Assembly: GCA_035578175.1 (NCBI GenBank)
Contig: JAQMRL010000001.1
Location: 62,023,553-62,087,552, forward strand
Direction of reading: 5' to 3'
DNA length: 64,000 bases
Source: Catonia carolina
Taxonomy: Eukaryota > Arthropoda > Insecta > Hemiptera > Achilidae
A model generated the notes under the pieces. It made no database searches and was not told the origin of the DNA. It saw nothing but the letters and a program-made list of their open reading frames with translations. This document shows positions 1 through 12,609 of the stretch, piece after piece. The translations under genes and the position numbers were made by a program. Every line of letters starts with the position of its first letter. The stretch's first letter is position 1.

Positions 1-740
1 TAGATGGAACTTTCAACATTAAATAGTAGACAGATTCCACTCTTCAAGCCGTAAGAAAATAGAACAACATCTTTAATAGAACGTTATTTATACATTTACT
101 AAATCAATTTTTCTTGAAATAATTTCAAACACATAGGTGCACACGTGGGTAGTGATGAGACTGCGATATCTATTAGAAACTAGTTGATATTACTAGAAAC
201 TAGTAAAACATGATTTAACATAGGTTATATTGTTGATTATCTACATTGGCTAGTGAAAGTCGTGTTAGTCTTTCACATGAGATTTTTTTTAAATATTATA
301 CTATATTTTATTGTATTAGACTAGTAAAATAAATCCCCAAATAAAAAATTTTAATTAACTTTTTCTTTAAAAATTTAATTTAGTTCCTGCTATAAAAAGG
401 TCATTAACCAATTTATAGTGTTAAAACACATTAATCATAGGAAACTAAATTGAATAAAATTGACATACTTATTTTCTTTTATATATCAGAACAACTACAT
501 TGGGAGAATCTAATGAAGACTCTTTCGTTTGTTCTTTATAGGTAGTTTCAGAGTATGAGGCATTTTATATAAGAATAAAAACCGAAAAAAGAAAGCTTGT
601 TTGTGTTGATAAATTAATATAGAACTAGTTTAAAATTGCAGTAGACCTGAAAAAATATTATTGTAGGACTATTGGTATGATAGCAAATAAGACAGTTCAA
701 TAATGTGGCCCGCCTTATAATGAGAACCCCTAATAACCTT
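1..740. other. AT-rich non-coding stretch
   Basis: No reading frame of note. The only recognisable item is a short R3 repeat fragment near 200-290, listed separately. A 13-bp motif (TAGAAACTAGT core) occurs twice between 173 and 206. Confidence 0.6.
200..290 (+). repeat. R3 repeat family, terminal fragment
   Basis: This stretch aligns by eye with the ends of the two longer R3 copies near 44.33-44.42 kb and 47.21-47.41 kb. All three share a CATGATT-type motif, then a spacer, then the block AGTCGTG followed by a TTTCACA box. Only the last ~90 bp of the family is present here. No coding potential is seen and the family is not one I recognise. Confidence 0.5.
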
Positions 741-744
741 AAAA

Positions 745-895
745 TAGTAACCGTGGATGATACTGTGGCCAGTGTAACTAGTCTCTATGTAAAGGCTCAC
801 AGATTCAATTTCTATCAGGTCTGGCATTTTTTCATCAATTAGGCTTCAGCCTAATTGATATTGTCCGATGTCCGTAACAGTCAGTCGTAAAAGAA
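745..895 (+). mobile_element. SINE-A, degenerate copy
   Basis: A tRNA-like head is still visible: an A-box-like stretch (GTGGCCAGTGTAACTAG) and a decayed B box (AGATTCAATTTC). The family core CAGGTCTGGCATTTT and CATCA follow. The same core occurs in the better copies at 981 and 12610. It is too mutated to be a tRNA gene or an active element. Confidence 0.55.
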
Positions 896-980
896 AAAAT
901 AGACACTTGCTTCCATTAACTAAGAGTTTTCTTAATAAGCTCCATACGTTTCAACGATAGTTTATATTTCAACAACAGCT

Positions 981-1144
981 GGCCGGCCCGTTCGCGTAGT
1001 GGTTAGCGCAACTGGCTTCAACGCCGGTGTTCAGGGTTTGATTTTTGGTCAGGCCTGGCATTTTCTCATCACTCATCTTCATCTATCTTCCTTCTCATCA
1101 CCTGCATTAGCAGTGATCGCAAAACAGTTGGGTTGAAAAAAAAA
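981..1144 (+). mobile_element. SINE-A copy with target duplication
   Basis: This is a tRNA-derived SINE of about 164 bp. The head has an A box (GTAGTGGTTAGCGCAACTGG) and a B-box-like segment (GGGTTTGATTTTTGG). Then comes the core GGCCTGGCATTTTCTCATCA, and the tail ends in a short A-run. Flanks CAACAACAGCT (970-980) and CAATAACAGCT (1145-1155) differ at one base and look like an 11-bp target duplication. SINEs of this type are transcribed by RNA polymerase III and copied by LINE reverse transcriptase. The partner LINE is not identified. Confidence 0.75.
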
Positions 1145-1155
1145 CAATAACAGCT

Positions 1156-2015
1156 AAATACAAACTATATATTTTCTTCAAGCTAAATCCGGTTAAACAC
1201 TTCTATTTAATTTAGAAGGCATGTCCAAAATATCAGAAAAAATATTACCATAATTTAGTTTTGGATCTTAAAACAAGTTTCTTAACTTTCTCCAAATTAT
1301 ATTCTGAGGGCATGACAGAGATTTCAAACAACCAACAGACGTTAGTAGTACGCGCCGCGCAATCCAAATAAAACAGAACAATTGTTTGGTTAGAAAAAAA
1401 GTTTATCTGGAAACATTAAGTTATAACCCACACTAATTTGATAACTAATTCCAAAACTTCCGGTTAAATATTATCCGTATGTATTCGATTTGCAAATAAA
1501 ATGTAATTATATCTATAAACAAATATGTTTACGTCATAAAGTGTATATTCACATATACGCTAACACAAATTGTTTAAGTTTGTAATCCCATAAATAAGAT
1601 CAATTACAGTTGAGAGAATTACATTAAATTATGAGAACCAAATTCAATTAGCAATTGCATTAATTTACGAGATTTCAACAACTACATTACACATATAATA
1701 CAAATGTGCACACTATACAAGTAACTGTACTGTTTTGTTTGTTAGATCAGATAAGTCACAATAATATTGTTTAGAGGGCACCATTAAGGTTACAACCTAA
1801 CACCCATTAGTTTAAACGTATCTCAAATATAAATAAACATTACAAATTGTTTATCCGAATTCTACTTATCGCCTGAAAAACTGAATATGTAGAAACCCAG
1901 TATAATACGAGTATACTCATAATCTTAGAGTCATAATTTTGGCTAATATTAACTACGTACAAAAATATTAATTTCACACAACAAATCAAAAAACTATTTT
2001 TTAAAGTTTATTTAA
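1156..2015. other. AT-rich non-coding stretch
   Basis: I see no coding, RNA or repeat structure that can be defended here. Confidence 0.6.
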
Positions 2016-2019
2016 AATT

Positions 2020-2170
2020 GCGCCAACAGCTTAATTATTAGCGACTATTAGCGGGTTATCCAACTTTAACGGTAGGTTGTAACTTCTAATAATTTTCAAC
2101 CTTAGCTGGAAATCGTAACCGGGACCTTCGGGTTGTAGGCTAGCGCGCTACCACTACGCTACGGAGGCGG
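2020..2170 (-). mobile_element. SINE-B copy
   Basis: Read on the minus strand, the head is at 2104-2170. It has an A box (GTAGCGTAGTGGTAGCGCGC) and a B-box region (GGTCCCGGTTACGATTTCC). A body follows that is shared with the copies at 10.5, 44.0, 59.9 and 63.9 kb, including ACAACCTACCG and AAGCTGTTGGCGC near the 3' end. The ends of the head do not pair into an acceptor stem, so it is not a tRNA gene. No clear target duplication is seen. Confidence 0.7.
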
Positions 2171-3690
2171 CATCAAAATGATATTAAAAGGAAAATTAAA
2201 AGTTCTCTGCGATTTATTCATCATCTAACATTTCAAAAAAATACATTTACTAAAACCATGTCGCTTGCAATGTATACACTCGTGTTTCAAATATTTATTG
2301 TTGTTTGCATTCTATAGTAAAGTTAAGTTATTGTAAATTTTAAGCTGCGAATAATTTAATAAAAATGTTATAATTTATCTTTTGAAAACCGTAGATACAC
2401 AACATGATTTAATTCATTGTAATTAAAGATCCTTAACATTGTTAAAATTGTTTAGGATTTTACTTATGTCATTCAATATCGTTTACAATAAAATTCGATT
2501 CAACGTTCACCGTGCAGTAGAGCTCTTATGGGAGGCGCGCGTCTTACTACCGAACCTAATAACGTCGAGTGTTTCAAGCCACTCCGCGCTTGTTTTTATA
2601 ATCTTCCCCTTTATAGTTACAGACCACGATACTAAGACTATAGTATCATGGTTACAAACTATAAATATGTACCATAAGAAAAAACAATACTAATTTGTAG
2701 AATATCAAGATACAATATTATTTTATTTATTAGGCTATTTATTTATCTTTTTGTTAGTAATTATATTTTCTGTCACAAATTCAAATTTAAAATTTAATTA
2801 TTAATAATAAATATAAATAAAATTAAAATTTTTAGGTGAATTTAAAATTAAATAGGCGAATCTATTTAAAATCTTACGCAATTTTGCCTTATTTTAAACG
2901 GAAGGGTGTTGTTTATTATTTTAGATGTTATAAATATTGAATGTTAATGAGTGTAATGTTGAGTGTAATGCGTGTATTTTGGCGTGCTGATGTCAAGGGG
3001 GTGACAGGTCATAGCCTCTCGACAGGATGTTTTGTTTTTTCTTCTTCCTGACGCATTATGATGGTTGCAAATATTTCTGTCACTTTGCTTTCCATCCATT
3101 GTACTGCGTCCCATGGGTAGCTGCTATGCCATCCCTTTCCCTTAGTATTGTAAGAGTATAGAGCATTGCTGGACGTTTTTTTTCAATTTGCGTTAGTCAG
3201 TTTCCTTCATTGTTAGTGTGTTTCTTAATTTTTACTGTAAAATTTCTTGTACATTATTTTTTATAGTTGTAAAGTTTATTGTTAGAACGGGTAAATTTTG
3301 TGTACAGTTCTTAAATTTACAATACAGTATTTGTTTTTTTTATAATAATTACTTTTAGTGCGTATAATGATATATATGTGGTATAATTTAGTGCGTGATA
3401 TATGTGTAAATAATAGCATTAAGAACGCCCGGGTAACCTATTAAAAGTGGTGATCGTAAAACAGTATTGAATTTTAACTATGTTTCTGATTGTTTTAGAA
3501 ATACTAATCCTGAAAAGAATGTGTCGTTTTGGTTTTAAAAAGTGAGGCCACCGCAACCAGTATAGCCTACGGTCAGTTTACAAATTTCGGAAAGAGTAAC
3601 AATCGGGAAACGTGGTAACACCAAGAAATTTGCTCGTAAAATTAAATACATGACTAGCAAAAAGAAAAAGTATGACGATTTTGTAATTTT
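2171..3690. other. AT-rich non-coding stretch
   Basis: No recognisable gene. The 3' end of the stretch may be the decayed N-terminal region of the transposase remnant that starts near 3692. No terminal inverted repeat could be found for that element. Confidence 0.5.
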
Positions 3691-3691
3691 A

Positions 3692-4330
3692 GACATTCGT
3701 AAAATAGTTCATTATTTTTTTCGAGCAATAGGACACCAACCCTTGCTACAGTTTTGGAAAAGGTCAATAAAGAATCAGATCTTCAAGAATTTAAGTAAAC
3801 ATCGTTGTGGAAGCTACTGAAAGAAAATTGATTTTGTTTTGAAAAACGTAACAAGCACTCGTTCCTGTTAGAGAGAAACGATTTGATTGTATGGCAGCAT
3901 TCTTATGTAAGGTTAATTAAATTTAGAGAACAAGGTATGGACAAGGTATGGATAGAACAAGGTAATTTGGATTAACGTTGGCCAAGCTATAACTAAGGTT
4001 TAGAAAGACAAAACTATAAAAACACCAAAGGATGCATCACGGCTGGCTTGACAACAGGTCTGGAAGACCCGACACAGCGAGCCCCAAGGTTTTTTTATTG
4101 TCCATGCAGGTGGTAAAAACTGCTTTTTTGAAAGTGAGAAAATAGTATTTCTAGCCAAAAAAGGAGCAGCTGACTTCCACTCAGAAATGGATGGCGTAAC
4201 ATATGAGAAATGGTTTTCGCAACAAATAATACCTAAGGTTCCTTCAAGAGAGGAATCATCAACCAGCGATACTGGAAGTACATCACATTCCTGTAGCAGT
4301 GCGCTGCCTGCAGTGATTGAGTTGCAGTAA
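3692..4330 (+). pseudogene. Decayed DDE_3-type transposase
   Basis: Conceptual translation in shifting plus-strand frames gives stretches resembling the DDE_3 endonuclease family (Tc1/mariner-like superfamily), which cuts and joins transposon ends. Visible blocks are DIRKIVHYFFRAIGH, SLWKLLKE and IWINVGQAITKV, the last where functional members have a DETW-type catalytic block. FFIVHAGGKNCFFESEKI and FHSEMDGVTYEKWF follow, ending at a stop at 4328-4330. There are several stops and frame shifts, the first catalytic acidic residue is gone, and the second acidic block is not found. It is a dead copy. The superfamily assignment rests on pattern memory, so a profile search would settle it. Confidence 0.65.
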
Positions 4331-5520
4331 CTATTCAGGTGCGGTGAGTTACATTATTGGTTATTAAAAGTTATTAATGTCAGTAGTGTATCTATGGTAC
4401 CAGTGTTATTTTTACTAGAAGGTAACAAAAACACTAACGTAAACCAATAAAACAATTTTTCAAATCGAATATAAGACCACTTGAAGTTCAAGTTATATCT
4501 CTAATATTTAAATGAATCGGAAATAAATGAAAAAACACATGAAAAGAAAAAACTCTGTGTTCAAGACTGTAACCTTAGGTTATCTCTAATGGAGTAAGGA
4601 TATGTTATATGATGGCAGGTAGTGACCTGAGTTCCATAAGAACACCATGGCTTACGGAATTTCCATACTGCACGGTGAATGTGGAACCGAGTATAAATAA
4701 AAAATTGATAAATTTAAGCGTGAACCTTGATATATGGGAGACACTAAAGTAAAACCACAGGTAAAAACTGTAAAAAAGAAAGGAACTTCAGTTGAACTAA
4801 AAACACTGAAACTACAGTTGGTTTTCAGGGAAGTAAACCCTATAATACCAACAACATTCATGATGTGAATATGCGTTTTTTCAAATGGACTTGTCTTTAC
4901 CAAGGATCATGTCAAAAATACCGTCATTGTACTTAATCTCCGGATTTCAGATGGTTCTTTGAAAATTGTGGAGCATTGTAAAGATGGATTTGAGAGTTTT
5001 CCACAGTGCCAGATACTAATTTGTCGATAAGAACAATATTACCTTCCAGGAAAGCCCAACATGTTCAAAGAGGCGAACTGATAAAAAATGAAGTTGGCAT
5101 CAGGATATACTGACTGAAGTACATACAATCTATTCACATTTTAAGTTCTTTACTTTCAAGAAAAAATACTACAAACAATTTTTTCACTTAGTACAAACAT
5201 GAACGTATGAAAGCAATTAATAAAAGTAAGTATTAACATAAGGAATGATTAAATTACCATATAACTTATTGAATTTAAAAAAACGTTCAATATTTTAAAA
5301 TAGATTTTGAACGGAAGGAGGTTCAAATTTCATAATAAATTAAGTCATAACAGGTTTTAACTCCCTTTTAAATTTAAAGAAAGACTTCTATATTTAGAAA
5401 ACAGGACGTATTTTGTTGTATAAACTTTATCTTTTCCCAAACACGATTAATCATTCTGAACAAAGGTTCACAGGATTAATTCAAATGCAATTTTATTTGC
5501 GTAAATTCAACTGTGAACAT
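4331..5520. other. Non-coding stretch after transposase remnant
   Basis: It could contain the remaining 3' part of the transposon, but no inverted repeat or conserved catalytic block is visible. No other feature is seen. Confidence 0.5.
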
Positions 5521-5526
5521 GACTAA

Positions 5527-5573
5527 TACGTCATTATGACGTAAGCCGCCCAAACAGCTGTTTCAGACGTCTG
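5527..5573. promoter_or_regulatory. Cluster of three palindromes, bZIP and E-box like
   Basis: Three palindromes lie within 47 bp. At 5527-5543 there is TACGTCAT-T-ATGACGTA, two inverted TGACGT half-sites of CRE/ATF type. At 5552-5563 there is AAACAGCTGTTT, a CAGCTG E-box. At 5564-5573 there is CAGACGTCTG. Dimeric bZIP and bHLH factors bind such sites in animals. Regulatory function is inferred from sequence alone, and no adjacent gene is visible. Confidence 0.4.
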
Positions 5574-6477
5574 GTCGATATTGCCAATAAACTACCCGAG
5601 TGAGTTAATTAAGAGTTCTTTATTTCTTTCAAAACCGTCTGTATTAACAAATAAAGTATTGATACTGCATGGTCATAAAATAACAGCCAGAAAACAAAAT
5701 ATAAACATCATGAATGATTCAAACAATTTATTTGTGATTTTTAACGAAATAGTCAGGGGCGGGTTGCTTCGAGCGCTTGCCAACTAAGAAACTGACCAAC
5801 TGATTAATTTTAGGAAACATGCAACACGAAAAAAATAAACAATCATTTTTTTTGTTTTTTACACAAAATATTCAACACTTTCTTCTGGGTGAAATTGTGT
5901 GTTTGATTTTAGCTATATACTGTACTATTAGTATTTATTTGTTAAGTTAGCGTTAGATAATTATATAACGCTTCAAAAAGTGTGCAAGAGAAGCCCATTT
6001 TTTATTTTGTTATTTTAGGAGATATTTTTATCTTAAAAAATACATTGTTCTAATTACAATTTTTAACAGTGTTCATTTTGTTTTTAACAAAATATTGAGG
6101 TTAGAAACTTCAACGAATATTCCTGCAAAATCCGTTTTTTCCATTTAAAAGACTAATTATTTCAGAAACCGTTGAACGTAACAAAGTGAAATATTTTGAG
6201 CATAATATATATTTGTAAATTCTGCAGTAAAATAATAAAACATTAACATGGTAAAATTGAAATGTTTTTCAAACATTTTCAATTTTATTTTATCTATGTA
6301 ATAAAAATGAGTAATTTTAGTAGTACACTTATAAATTGCATACACTGATAGACTAAAAATTTCAATTGGCTGTCTGGAACGGTTTTTGAGGAAACGGGTC
6401 ATAAGTAAATTACATTTTATCGTTTATGGGTTTCCTAACTTCCAATGGGACAAAAGAAAAGTAGAAAACAGAAAATT
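5574..6477. other. AT-rich non-coding stretch
   Basis: No gene, RNA or clear repeat seen. Short open frames here have AT-driven composition only. Confidence 0.55.
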
Positions 6478-6560
6478 CTATCGATGAATCAACAGGATAG
6501 TGGGAACGGTGCCAACTGAAAGATCCTGCGTTTGAAACCCGGTCAGATCGTCCTTTATTA
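6478..6560 (+). mobile_element. Possible SINE head fragment
   Basis: A weak tRNA-like pattern is present: ATAGTGGGAACGGTGCC as an A box and GCGTTTGAAACCCGGTC as a B-box region, followed by a T-run. It lies about 25 bp before a decayed LINE tail. The tRNA resemblance is partial, and chance is possible. Confidence 0.35.
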
Positions 6561-6586
6561 TTTTTTTAATTATGTTCTTATCCAGC

Positions 6587-6985
6587 AATATGAAAATAGC
6601 ACAGAGATTTAAAAATAAAATGCTAAGAAATATTGTTGATGCACCACGGTACATTCGGAATGATAACCTCCATCGGGATCTAAACATCAAAACGGTGTAA
6701 GAGGAAACGAAAAGATTCGCAAGGAGTCTCGAAAATCGACTTCTACATCATGTGAATGTTGAGGCAATGCAACGCCTCAACAACACAAACTTTAAAAGAC
6801 TGAAGCGCCAGAAAATTTTTGAATTGGGTTTATTTAGATCTTATGTTAGTATATTTTGAAATCATTTGTAAATTATCAATTGTAATAAATTATCCTGTAG
6901 GCTGTATCAATCGTAATAACTATCTTGTAAAATCTTTGTTTTGTTTTGTAAATAAGGAATATTTTATTTTAGAAAAAAAAAATTT
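6587..6985 (+). pseudogene. Jockey-type LINE, 3' fragment with poly(A)
   Basis: The plus-strand frame from 6587 to the stop at 6857-6859 encodes about 90 codons. It resembles the extreme C-terminus of Jockey-clade ORF2, the region after the reverse transcriptase thumb: RFKNKMLRNIVDAPRYIRND and then LHRDLNIKTV, EETKRF and FKRLKRQK. One in-frame TAA at 6698-6700 interrupts it. A non-coding 3' tail follows and ends in a short A-run near 6975-6985. This is a severely 5'-truncated, dead insertion, as is usual for target-primed LINE copies. It differs in sequence from the LINE at 40 kb, so it comes from another family. Confidence 0.75.
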
Positions 6986-9780
6986 GTAGCCTATTTAGAA
7001 AATATTGTTAGAAAATAAGAGAGGCTATATTAGGTTTTATTTTACTTATGATAATGTAATCCTAAAGCAGTTTAACGATTGAAAATTGTTCGTTATTAGT
7101 CTAACATTAGACTAACCAGTCCTCTAAGACTGATTACAATAAAATCTAAGAAAGATAGAAAGGTACGTTTTTAATGTCTTTTAATTTCCTGCAACAACAG
7201 GTTCTGGTTTCTGAGCCACAGTTATTAACACACAATTTTCTTAAAATTAGCGGGAAGGCGAAGTAGTAATATATAAGTTTTATGTATGAGTAATGTATTA
7301 TCCTTCTAAAACGGTTTATGAATTATTAATCCAACTTAGTATAATATTCATGGCATGAAGATAACGTCACCTCAGTGGTTCATTGTAGTAAAATACTATA
7401 ATTTTACGTAGAGCAGTAAAACCAGAAAAGATAATGTTAGTAAATGATGGTTGCCATGGAAACCGTCTTTACGTTACGTCCGTAACCTACATCATTGTAT
7501 TTACTATAATACAAAATCAGTTTATTTTATGGCATGAACTACTTTGTCATTTTACTAGATTCAGCACTATGGAGATTAAATTTGAATATGCCAATAAAAC
7601 AGACGTTAGTTTAGTTATTGAAAAAAATCTGTTCAATAAAAGGCATCGATGAAAATACAATAGAATAATAAAAAAATACAAATCCATTCAATCATTTTTT
7701 TTTCACTTCCGCGGAGAAGGAAGCGTCCGTAAAAACTGTGCCAGCACTTCCATGTATCAGTCAAAATATACACTTCACAATTCCTAAAATAAAACTGTTT
7801 GTATTTTAAGTTTTACTATTTAGACACTAGGTTCTTGAAATCCTCTTATTTTTCAAAAATTTTAAGATACACACGTAACAATTTTTTCGTCAAACAAAAA
7901 ATTCGGTTTTTAAATGCTGATTTAAATAATTTTTGTCAATTTCTTTTGTAATATACCAAAATACTGGTACAATTAAACATATCTATATTTTGGTCTGTCA
8001 AAGCATAATACTGTAAACACAGCTGATACAAGCAATGTGTTAAAAAAAATAAAATATTATTTTAAAAGTAGTAAAGAAGTTTAAGCAAATTTGCGTTACT
8101 AGGTAACTCAAGTAACAAGAAAAGAAGGAACTATATAATTTTTCTGAAGTTGTGTTCTGGGTTCCAAGATGAGAGGACGGACACAAACTCATCATATTTA
8201 ATCTTGTATAATTAATAGTTATATTAAAATATATAAACATGTAATAATATACAATATGTAGATAATAATAATAATATGACGACACAAGATCTTGATTTTG
8301 GGGATAATGATAAAAATTAACAAAATACATTCTAAATAATAAACCATATATAATTTGTTTACATTGCTAAAAATGGTTAAAAGAAAATGTACTACAAATT
8401 GTTAAATATATAAAAATAAGAATAATAAAGAAGATAAAATATCATATATGAAAGAGAATAAAAATTAATGCAAGAATGATGATAAATTGTGTATAACTTA
8501 TTTATAATGTTACAAACCGGCGATCTCTTGTGTGGATGATAATTCTACTACTCCACACTTTAATTTTATTTAAAGTGATTTCCAACGCAAAATTTGAGAA
8601 AGATCTATTTTTAAGTTTACCCAACATTAGGCCATGGAAACCGTAAATTTTGCCTTAAATTTTGCTTCTTCCTCGGGTATTTCACATTTCTACATCAAGT
8701 AAAAATATTTTTATTTTACTTTTAAAAAAATTGAGTACAAGTAATTTGGCTGGTTTTAAAAACTTCTTTATTTCTTATTGTGCTGCAGATAAAATTAGAC
8801 AGATTCAATTAACTAAGAAGAAATATAATCACACGGATCATTTCCATATGTCTGCTATTGTTTTGCATCATATAACGCCCATTTTCGAAGCTCTTTATGC
8901 TCTGAAATCGCTAAAATAATTTCTGTAGGGAAAGACATAAAATTTAGAAGAAAAGTTAATAATATCACCTGGTGCGGTTATCTAAACACTTTTTTGTGCA
9001 TAAAAAGACGCTTTATTTTTTGGTTTATATGATGCAATGACAGCTTTTAAAGATGGCATAAAAATTAGCCTAACTTCTGGAAAAAATATATCTTCCATGA
9101 AACGATTTAAAAAAAACTAATTTTTAGGTACAAAGGGCATCTACTGTTTTTCAAACAATTAACAAAACTCTTTCTGAGAAAAGACTAGAGAACTTGTACA
9201 ATCAAGTAGAAGATAAAAGTGTTTCATCATACTGTGCATAAAATTATTAATGTAAATCCCAAACCAATAATATTATAGAATGTTTTACGCAATCTTGCAT
9301 AAAATTAAAAGTAAATTCCCAGTAAATTGTATTTTTATTTACTTTGATATCGTGTATCTCAGCAACCATACAACACATAAAATTTCAAAATTTTGCATTC
9401 AATAAAACTAGGTTTTAGTGTCTGAGGTTTTAATTACTTTATTAATCTTATTTACAACTGTATGTACATTCAGTTAGTAAGTTTGAGGATTGCTTTTTAC
9501 GATGGTGGGTGAAAATATAACGTAGATGACTTAAGGGAAAACAGTACTCATTAGTAAGACTCCCACGGGTAATTTTTTAATTACAGGATATCTCGACTCC
9601 AATTTCTATGAAGCCTGCGTGAGGGATTACCGGGTAAATGTGGCGTGTATAAATTAGTATGAGTCGATTTTAATTTTTTAAGAAGTTTGTTTAAACCCAT
9701 CCTAGAACATGGTTTTGTTCAAAGTTGGATTGGATAATTTCCACCACCTCTAGCGTAATAGGATACTAGTTTACAGTAAG
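6986..9780. other. Long AT-rich non-coding stretch
   Basis: About 2.8 kb without a defensible gene. Open frames of 72-96 codons occur (for example 7434-7652 and 8040-8330), but they are AT-rich and dominated by Phe, Tyr, Ile and Lys. None shows a recognisable domain. Confidence 0.6.
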
Positions 9781-9841
9781 AAATTTTGTATTAATGTAAT
9801 TTAATATTATGGGAATGAATAAATTATTATTATTTATTTAT

Positions 9842-10130
9842 TTATTTAAAACGTCTGTAAGATTGACGAATGATATTAACGTATGGTATGAGTAAGTCGT
9901 TGTGTAACGTTTTGTTAGTTACGTACCAGGGTGCGTCTGCAAAAATCCGTGTGCACAAGGATTGAAAGCTTTCTAATTTCACTGAAGACTTAACGGAGCC
10001 AAATGCCTGACCCCGTAAGTCCAAAAAGGACAGAGAAGAAATTTGTACAATAGGTTTTGAGTGAAGAGGGAGTTTTGACCTTCTGAAGAGCAATGTCAAG
10101 AGTTATTTTGTTCTACTTTTGAGTAACGTT
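9842..10130 (-). pseudogene. Jockey-type LINE ORF2 C-terminal fragment
   Basis: On the minus strand this encodes the thumb region of a Jockey-clade reverse transcriptase: SFQSLCTRIFADAPWYVTNK and then TLHNDLLIPYV and SYRRFK. In a shifted frame just upstream, LLYKFLLCPFWTYGVRHLAP matches the conserved block that reads LLIYKSFIRPIWTYGIEIYG in the intact element at 40 kb. The frame therefore changes inside a conserved block. The fragment stops near 9842 and is followed by AT-rich DNA with ATTT repeats, possibly the remains of the 3' tail. It is a dead, truncated copy of a family related to the 40 kb LINE but different from it. Confidence 0.75.
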
Positions 10131-10531
10131 CTCTTCGATATGACAATATGGCTGTTTCACGTCAGTCTTCTGACAATAGCAAACTTCGTTAATTTATGGT
10201 GGGGATGATCCGTCCAAGAAAAGTGACGGGCATGTGTTTCTACGTAATATGAAGGTGAGGTGAGTTGTCTTTTTTTAATTTACCTTAATTCTCGCAGTAA
10301 ATTAATTTTTGTGATTTAAAAGATATATTTTCCCTGGTTAAAAAGTTACATTTCAAACTGTAGCTTTTACGAATCTAATGAAAAAATGGAATACAAAATG
10401 GTCATGTATGGAGCTAAAAAATGTAACCTCCAAAAATTAACACCGAAGCTTTATTTTTTGCCGTTGCCGAAAATTTACAAAAATTATCACGTTATGAGAC
10501 AGGATTGGGACTTCCCTTTAAGTCAAATCTA
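10131..10531. other. Non-coding stretch between LINE remnant and SINE
   Basis: Nothing recognisable. Part of it may be the upstream, more decayed portion of the LINE fragment. Confidence 0.45.
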
Positions 10532-10670
10532 CATCTTCGTCATTAGCAACTGCTGTAGGTTATGGAGTAGTAAGTTTGAACGTGTAATACTCACAAATCC
10601 TGACCGGAAATCGAGCTCGAGATCCTCCGCATTATAGTTCAACGCGCTGGTAACTAAGCCAAGGAGTCGG
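10532..10670 (-). mobile_element. SINE-B, degenerate copy
   Basis: The minus-strand head is near 10600-10670, with a decayed A box and a B-box-like GAGCTCGATTTCCGGTCAGG. The body contains ATAACCTACAG and AGTTGCTAATGACG, which line up with the other SINE-B copies. Several substitutions mark it as old. Confidence 0.6.
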
Positions 10671-12605
10671 TCGATTATGAAAATTTGATGACGTCTAAAT
10701 GCGGAAAACAGTATTTTTCATATTTCCACCGTTCATTTTCGTCTCGGTTTCATTTTTCACTAACTTGACCTTTTAAAAGGTACAATGTATCGAAAAAAAT
10801 GTAAACGTAAAAATACACTTTTCCTTCAGTTGACTAATTAGGTCGTAACATCTTTAAAATAAAAACATTACTAAAAAAGTGCGATTGTGAAACTCGCTAA
10901 TATGTCAAATTCTAAAAAAATAGGTTAGAAATTAACGAAAATTAACAGCTCTGCTGTTTTCACTTTGTGTAAAGTAATTTTACATTTGAACAAAACTTTT
11001 GTAAAAAAGATCATTTTAACCCCATATAAACATCATTTGAACCCCATAGGAATTTAGTTATGGGGAACAGTCAGTATTTCTAACGTTTAAGCTTCTTACG
11101 AAATACTTTGAGAAAAATTATTCAAAGATACCAATTTAAAAATTCTCAGTACACTTACCTAATCACTATGTTACAACTCTAACAAAACTATAAATATAGA
11201 TAGATTTAAACATACTGACCGTAAAAGAAAACAATTTTAATGCTCCTCAACATATCACACGAAATTAGAGGTCATCCAACTTTTCAGTAGTCACTTTCCT
11301 AGGTAACACAGAAACACTCAGAATACTACAACGTTCCAAACTTCCAACAGATTTTTTAGTGATAAGCAAACAATTTAAAGTAACACATCATGCAGAGGAC
11401 GTTAATTGATGGATGAATCCTCAATTCAAGACACGTAAACCAATTATTACTTATTCAATCGCAGTATCTATTTATTATTTCTTAGTTTACGGATTGTAGA
11501 TTTTTCTGTAGTAAAAGTTATTTTAAAGAGTAAGAAAATTACGAGAGTTTAAAATTTTTCTCAAATATCAGAAGGCCTAATCAAAGGATAAAGATTATAA
11601 TATCTTTGTTATTTCACGATTGATTATTTGTACTGTTACATATAAATACCTCACTTCAGAGCAAATAGGTGCAATCCAAAATAAATAATAAAAGTACAAT
11701 TCTTTAAAATTCAATAATAAATCCAAGTAGCATAGGGAAATAAATGAAAAAAACATACAAGAGAAAAACAAACTGCTATTGATAAAAGAGTTGTTGATCA
11801 GGAAACAACATTCAGTACACGTAGATCAACAATAAGTGATTGAAAAGTCAAGACTCAAAGAATATTAAAGCTTCTTACGAAACATTTTAAAGAAAATGAG
11901 TTGAAATGAAAACCTTTTGCAGCTTATCTCTATAGATAGTACGAGTAAACATGCAAATGATAAAATAAAGTAAGTAAATAACTAAATAGTTTTCTTTAAT
12001 TTTCTTGCATTCAACTTGAAAGATCCTGTTGACTACTCTGAAAATATTATGTTTCTTTAGTTCAATGACATGAACTAATGAGATTTTTTTATATAACAAA
12101 AGGTTAGGATTTTATCAAGAAACAATTACTAGTAATTCAAAGTTGAAGAAAGCTATCACATCTTATAATTACAACCTCAATTCAGGTTTTACTTAAATGA
12201 GGTAACACGATCAGTAGGAGGATAAGTGAAAACGGATGTAACACAAAAGGAAATAATATTATGCTAAAATTTCATCATTACCCATCTCCAGAGTGGAAAC
12301 CAATAAAAACCTGCCAAAGTTTGCTAGAGAAACTCTTACTTGTATAGAAATACAAACTATTTTTCTTACGAACACAACATTATAATATATCGAACTCTGT
12401 TACTTTGGGCCTCCAAATTGTTATACAAAAGTCATTCTTCTACTTAACACTCTAGCTGTACAATCTACTTCCTGAACATTTTAAAAAACTACCGGACATC
12501 ATAGGTTACAGCATAAAAAAAAACAGTAATCATGTGGTATATGGAAGTAGGAAAAGAAACGATAGTAACGACGGTTACACCAGCAATCTAGAGAGCTCAT
12601 TTTAC
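10671..12605. other. AT-rich non-coding stretch
   Basis: No gene seen. The phrase AAGCTTCTTACGAAA followed by an AGAAAA-rich stretch occurs near 11089 and again near 11869. These may be two diverged copies of an unidentified repeat. Confidence 0.5.
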
Positions 12606-12609
12606 GGCC

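Noticed and set aside
981..1060. tRNA gene on the plus strand
   Set aside because: A and B boxes are present, but there is no acceptor stem, the body continues into a repeated core, and a target duplication surrounds it. It is a SINE.
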